A stretch of DNA of 64,000 nucleotides from positions 73,785,078 to 73,849,077 of the forward strand of contig CM051029.1 of NCBI GenBank assembly GCA_027627225.1. The letters run 5' to 3'. Made by a program: the position numbers and the translations under genes. The notes beneath the pieces were generated by a model. It ran no database searches. It was not told the origin of the DNA and saw nothing but the letters and a program-made list of their open reading frames with translations. The stretch is from Congeria kusceri. Its lineage: Eukaryota; Mollusca; Bivalvia; Myida; Dreissenidae. The stretch's first letter is position 1. Each line of letters opens with the position of its first letter. Positions 51,801 through 57,800 of the stretch are shown here, one piece after another.

Positions 51801-54800
51801 ATTTTAATGAGAAGTCATTTACAGCTTGACAGGTTTTGTCAGCAGTCAAAAATTGATAGTCTGTTTTCTGTATGTAGTCTGTTTTCTGTATGCATACTTG
51901 TATCCAAATTTGATGGTCATGAGGAGAACATTTATAAGGTTTCTGGACTGATTTTACTAAGAAGTCATTGTTAGCTGGACTATTCGAAGAATAGATGAGC
52001 TATCCTACTACCCCCGGCGTCGGCATCTGCGTCCACGTCTGAATTTGGTTCAAGTTTTTATTCAAAAGTCTTGTAACTTCAAAACTACATAAGTCTTTCA
52101 CTTGAAACTTGGAATATACCTTTGTCATCAACTCTAATATCAGGGGCATCATTTCCCATAACTATGTTTTGTATTTTAACAGAGTTATGCCCCTTTTTCA
52201 CATAGATTTTCTGGTTAAAGTTTATATTCAAAAGTTTTGTTACTTCAAAACTACACAAGTTATTCACTTGAAACCTGGAACTACCTTTGTCATCAATTCT
52301 AGTATCTTGGGCAACATTACCCATAATTCTGTTTTGTATTTTGACAGAGTTTGCCCACTTTTTACATAGACTTTGTGGTTAAAGTTTTTGTTCCAAAAAT
52401 TTATAAACCATACAAGGCTTTACTTAAAAATATTGTATTTTAACAAATGTATGCCCCTTTCAATATCCAAAATATGTATCAACTGAAATACTTCGAACAG
52501 TCGAGCGCGCTGTTCTCTAACAGCTCTTGTTAGCTTGGGACTTTGGGACTTAGTAGTAAGAGAGTAACAGTCTGTTTTCTGCATGCATTGTTTATTATTT
52601 GCCGGGCCCTGTTTATTATTTGCCGGGCCCAGCTAGCTCAGTTGGTAGAGCGCTGGACTATCCGGAGATCGTGAGTTCGAACCCCAGCCCGGCCACATAA
52701 CTTGTGTGGGGATTGGTCATGACATTATTTATACGGCCGTTCTCCCCCTACCTCTGATTCAAGTAGTGCAGCTGTCAGTAACTGGCATAAGTATGTGCAC
52801 TTAGTAATGGTAAACCACTTAGATCAGCTAAGCTTGCCGAGGAAAAGTGTGAGTACTAGTAGGTTAACTGACCGCCGTGATATGACTGAAATACTGTTAA
52901 AAACGATAAAAAAATCCAAACAAACAAACAATCATCTTTGCTTATTGGCTAATTAACAGCAGTTCTGAGTTCTGATGCGTAGGGGTTAAACTACAAGGGA
53001 GTGAGCCTGAGTTGTTTACTAACCGCACATCAGAATGACAAAATGTGTTTACTTTCAGATAAACAATGATAATGCGAACATTAGTTTGATCCTGACTTGA
53101 CCTCGCCAACAAAATGATGCAGTTACAATGCAAGCTAAATTTTTCAGTTACATAATATTTTTTCGTTTGTTTATTGCGGGATTACAATGGTAGCTTGTTG
53201 TTATTTGTCTGTATAAAACTCTGCATGTGTCATGATGGAATAAGACCTATATTCATGCAATACTACCACAATAAGACCTATATTCATGCAATACTACCAC
53301 AATAAGACCTATATTCATGCAATTCTACCACAATAAGACCTATATTCATACAATACTACCACAATAAGACCTATATTCATGCAATACTACCACAATAAAC
53401 TCTGCATGTGTCATGATGGAATAAGACCTTTATTCATGAAATACTACCACAATAAGACCTATATTCATGCAATACTACCACAATAAGAATTACATTAATG
53501 CAATACTACCACAATAAGAACTACATTAATGCAATACTACCACAATAAGAACTACATTTATGCAATACTACCACAATAAGACCTATATTCATGCAATTAT
53601 TGTGGTAGTATTGCATGAATATAGGTCTTATTGTGGTAGTATTTCATGAATATAGGTCTTATTGTGGTAGTATTGCATGAATATAGGTCTTATTCCATCA
53701 TGACACATGCAGAGTTTATTGTGGTAGTATTGCATGAATATTCATGCAATAAACCACAATAAGACCTATATTCATGCAATACTACCACAATAAGACCTAT
53801 ATTTATGCTTAACTACCACAATAAGACCTATATTCATGCAATACTACCCCAATAAGACCTATATTCATGCAATACTACCACAATAAGACCTATATTCATG
53901 CAATTCTACCACAATAAGACCTATATTCATGCAATACTACCACAATAAGACCTATATTCATGCAATACAACCACAATAATACCTATATTCATGCAATACT
54001 ACCACAATAAGACCTATATTCATGCAATACTACCACAATAAGACCTATATTCATGCAATTCAATCACAATAAACCACACCAGGGTCCATATTCCAGATAC
54101 ATCTTAAGTTTATCTTACAGTGACTATGTCATCGAAAAGGACCTCAAGGGGGCAATTTCTTAAAAATATCTGACATTTTAGATATTAGTTCTGGCATATA
54201 ATAACAGTTAAAACAGGGTATGTATAATAGGAAAAGACTTTACGCATTCTGAGATAAAAATCAATTTATGATATGGGTTGTGTTTGTTTGGCCCTTTTCG
54301 TGTTTACATTTTGATGTCTGAATTGTGAGCATTTTGTATAACATAGTTTACACACAACTTCTTACCAAGCATGATAGCGCAGTTGATTAAAGCGCTGTCT
54401 ACTGTCATTTCTTCGTATGGCTCCTAAGTCTTGAGTTCGATACCCGGTTGAGGTTTTAATTTTTTCAGATTTTTTCGCGTATTTGTTTTTGTCAAATATC
54501 TTATTATGTATTATATTATTTTTTATTTATTTAATGCACATATCTTATTAAAGTGCATTTCTATCAAATTATATAATTTATAGTGGTATTGCACTAAACA
54601 GTGTTTACCTGTTTTGAACATTTCAATGCAAAAAGACTTCTGCATTAGACCGCCCCACACTCATGAATTTAAGGAATTTACTTAAGTTTTCCCATAGATG
54701 CTTTGTGAATACGAGCCCAGACTTGAATACTATGTACTTCATGAAGGGAAATATCTAGGATTAGAAAAACTACAAGGAGCTGCTGAAAAGGAGCAGGGGG

Positions 54801-57800
54801 GGAAAGCCTATTCATTGACATTTTCTAATGAAAAGGAGTAGGGGGAAGCCAATTCATTGACATTTTCTAATGAAAAGGAGTAGGGGGAAAGCCAATTCAT
54901 TGACATTTTCTAATGAAAAGGAGTAGGGGGGTAAAGCCAATTCATTGACATTTTCTAATGAAAAGGAGTAGGGGGGTAAAGCCAATTCATTGACATTTTC
55001 TAATGAAAAGGAGTAGGGGGGGGGAAGCCAATTCATTGACATTTTCTAATGAAAAGGAGCAGGGGGGAAAGCCAATTCATTGACATTTTCTAATGAAAAG
55101 GAGTAGGGGGGGGAGTCAATTCATTGACATTTTCTAATGAAAAGAAGCAGGGGGGGAAAGCCAATTAATTGGCATTTTCTAATGAATTGGTTATTATAGA
55201 GGAGTTATCATTTGCAAGTGTCTAATTAAGCTTTCTTAAACATGGTGTGATCATTTGTAAATGAATATTTGCAAAAATATATTAAATTTCATAGATTTTC
55301 AATATTTCTCTGTTAAACAGCCCAGAGGGGCAGCAGGGAGGGGAACCAAAAAGTATATTAAATTTCATAGATTTTTAAATATTTCTCTATTAAACAGCCC
55401 AGAGGGGCAGCAGGGAGGGGAACCAAAAAGTATATTACATTTCATAGATTTTCAATATTTCTCTGTTAAACGGCCCAGAGGGGCAGCAGGGAGGGGAACC
55501 AAAAAGTGTATTACATTTCATAGATTTTCAATATTTCTCTATTAAACAGCCCAGAGGGGCAGAAGGGGAGGGTAACCAAAAAGTGTATTAAATTTCATAG
55601 ATGTTCAATATTTCTATGTTAAACAGCCCAGAGGGGCAGCAGGGGGGTGGGGGGGAGGGGACCAAAAAGAAGCAGAATGCAGCACCCTGCTACTTTGCTC
55701 TGGCTCCTCTCCTATACATGACTGTGTTTTGTAGCTCACGTTCAACCCTCAACCCTGCTACTTTGCTCTGGCTCCTCTCCTATACATGACTGTGTTTTGT
55801 AGCTCATGTTCAACCCTCAACCCTGCTAACTACTCTGGCTCCTCTCCTATACATGACTGTGTTTTGTAGTTCACGTTCAACCCTCAACCCTGCTACTTTG
55901 CTCTGGCTCCTTTCCTATACATGACTGTGTTTTGTAGCTCACGTTCAACCCTCAACCCTGCTAACTGCTCTGGCTCCTTTCCTATACATGACTGTGTTTT
56001 GTAGCTCACGTTCAACCCTCAACCCTGCTACTTTGCTCTGGCTCCTCTCCTATACATGACTGTGTTTTGTAGCTCACGTTCAACCCTCAACCCTGCTACT
56101 TTGCTCTGGCTCCTCTCCTCTACATGACTGTGTTTTGTAGCTCACGTTCAACCCTCAACCCTGCTACTTTGCTCTGGCTCCTTTCCTATACATGACTGTG
56201 TTTTGTAGCTCACGTTCAACCCTCAACCCTGCTAACTGCTCTGGCTCCTGTCCTATACATGACTGTGTTTTGTAGCTCACGTTCAACCCTCAATCCTGCT
56301 AACTGCTCTGGCTCCTCTCCTATACATGACTGTGTTTTGTAGCTCACGTTCAACCCTCAACCCTGCTAACTGCTCTGGCTCCTCTCCTATACATGACTGT
56401 GTTTTGTAGCTCACGTTCAACCCTCAACCCTGCTAGTTTGCTCTGGCTCCTCTCCTATACATGACTGTGTTTTGTAGCTCACGTTCAACCCTCAACTCTG
56501 CTACTTTGCTCTGGCTCCTTTCCTATACATGACTGTGTTTTGTAGCTCACGTTCAACCCTCAACCCTGCTACTTTGCTCTGGCTCCTCTCCTATACATGA
56601 CTGTGTTTTGTAGCTCACGTTCAACCCTCAACCCTGCTAACTGCTCTGGCTCCTCTCCTATACATGACTGTGTTTTGTAGCTCACGTTCAACCCTCAACC
56701 GTGCTAACTGCTCTGGCTCCTCTCCTATACATGACTGTGTTTTGTAGCTCACGTTCAACCCTCAACCCTGCTAACTGCTCTGGCTCCTTTCCTATACATG
56801 ACTGTGTTTTGTAGCTCACGTTCAACCCTCAACCCTGCTAATTTGCTCTGGCTCCTTTCCTATACATGACTGTGTTTTGTAGCTCACGTTCAACCCTCAA
56901 GGCACAACGGTGCTGACCGCGAGTTCTGACAAGACGGCACGACTCTGGGACCCGGAGACCGGGGAATGCAAACAGATCCTGGAGGGTCACACAGATGAGA
57001 TCTTCAGTTGCGCTTTCAACTATGAGGGAAACACCATTATAACTGGTAATGCTGTTGCTGTTATTTTGCAGCTGTTGTTATTGTTGTTGCTGCTGTTGTT
57101 GCAGCAGTTGTTTTGCAGCTGTTGTTATTGTTGTTGCACTATTGTGTTGCAGCTGTTGTTATTGTTGTTGCAGCTGTTGTTATTGTTGTTGCAGCTGTTG
57201 TTATTGTTGTTGCAGCTGTTGTTTGCAGATGTCGTTTTTGTTGTTGCAGCAGTTGTTTTCCAGCTGTTGTTATTGTTGTTGCAGCTGATGTTGCTGCTGT
57301 TGTTATTGTTGTTGCAGCTGTTGTTGCAGCAGTTGTTTTTGTTGAGTTGCACCTTCAACGACAAAACAACACCATCACTGCTAACTGTTATTTGTTATAT
57401 ATGGTTGTTAAGGTCTGGTACAGGACATTTATTATGTCTCCCTCTTACGTAGTGGGTAGGAGACATAGGAGACATATTGATTTTGTGCTGGATAGCTGTA
57501 TGTGTGGATGTATGGACTCCTGACCTTGTCTGCGCTTGTTCTCTGTAACCCCTGGTCAGATTTTGACCGAACTTCACAGGGTTGATCAGTACCAAGTATA
57601 GTTTTGCATATCGTCTGCATGTCATCGTTGGTAGATTTTTGGCGGAGTTACGGCCCTTTGAAGTTTTCACATACCAGACCTTGTCTGCCCTTGTTCTCCA
57701 TAACCCCTTGTCAGATTTTAACAAAACTTCACAGGATTTATCATTACCAAGTCTATTTTGCATATTGTCAGCATGTCGTCGGCGGATTTTGGTTTGTAGT

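Larger units (their letters stand above)
51405..56882 (+). other. DAW1 intron 11: overview
   Basis: Repeat-packed. It holds a CAGTG-ended element, a decayed copy of the exon 11 end, a GACTATTCGAAG-ended element, a SINE, an inverted minisatellite, the second tRNA-like repeat, three tandem arrays and the exon 12 decoys. Only 52921-53218 and 54561-54781 lack a recognised repeat. Confidence 0.75.

Noticed and set aside
52619..52695. tRNA gene
   Set aside because: The acceptor arms pair, but four extra bases follow the 5' arm and a SINE tail follows. It is a SINE.
54854..55042. Minus-strand repeated frame ([14 protein letters not shown] type)
   Set aside because: A by-product of the 44-bp minisatellite.
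56910..57452. 180-aa open frame with long leucine runs
   Set aside because: Its first part is DAW1 exon 12. The rest is read-through of the exon 12 donor into a microsatellite.
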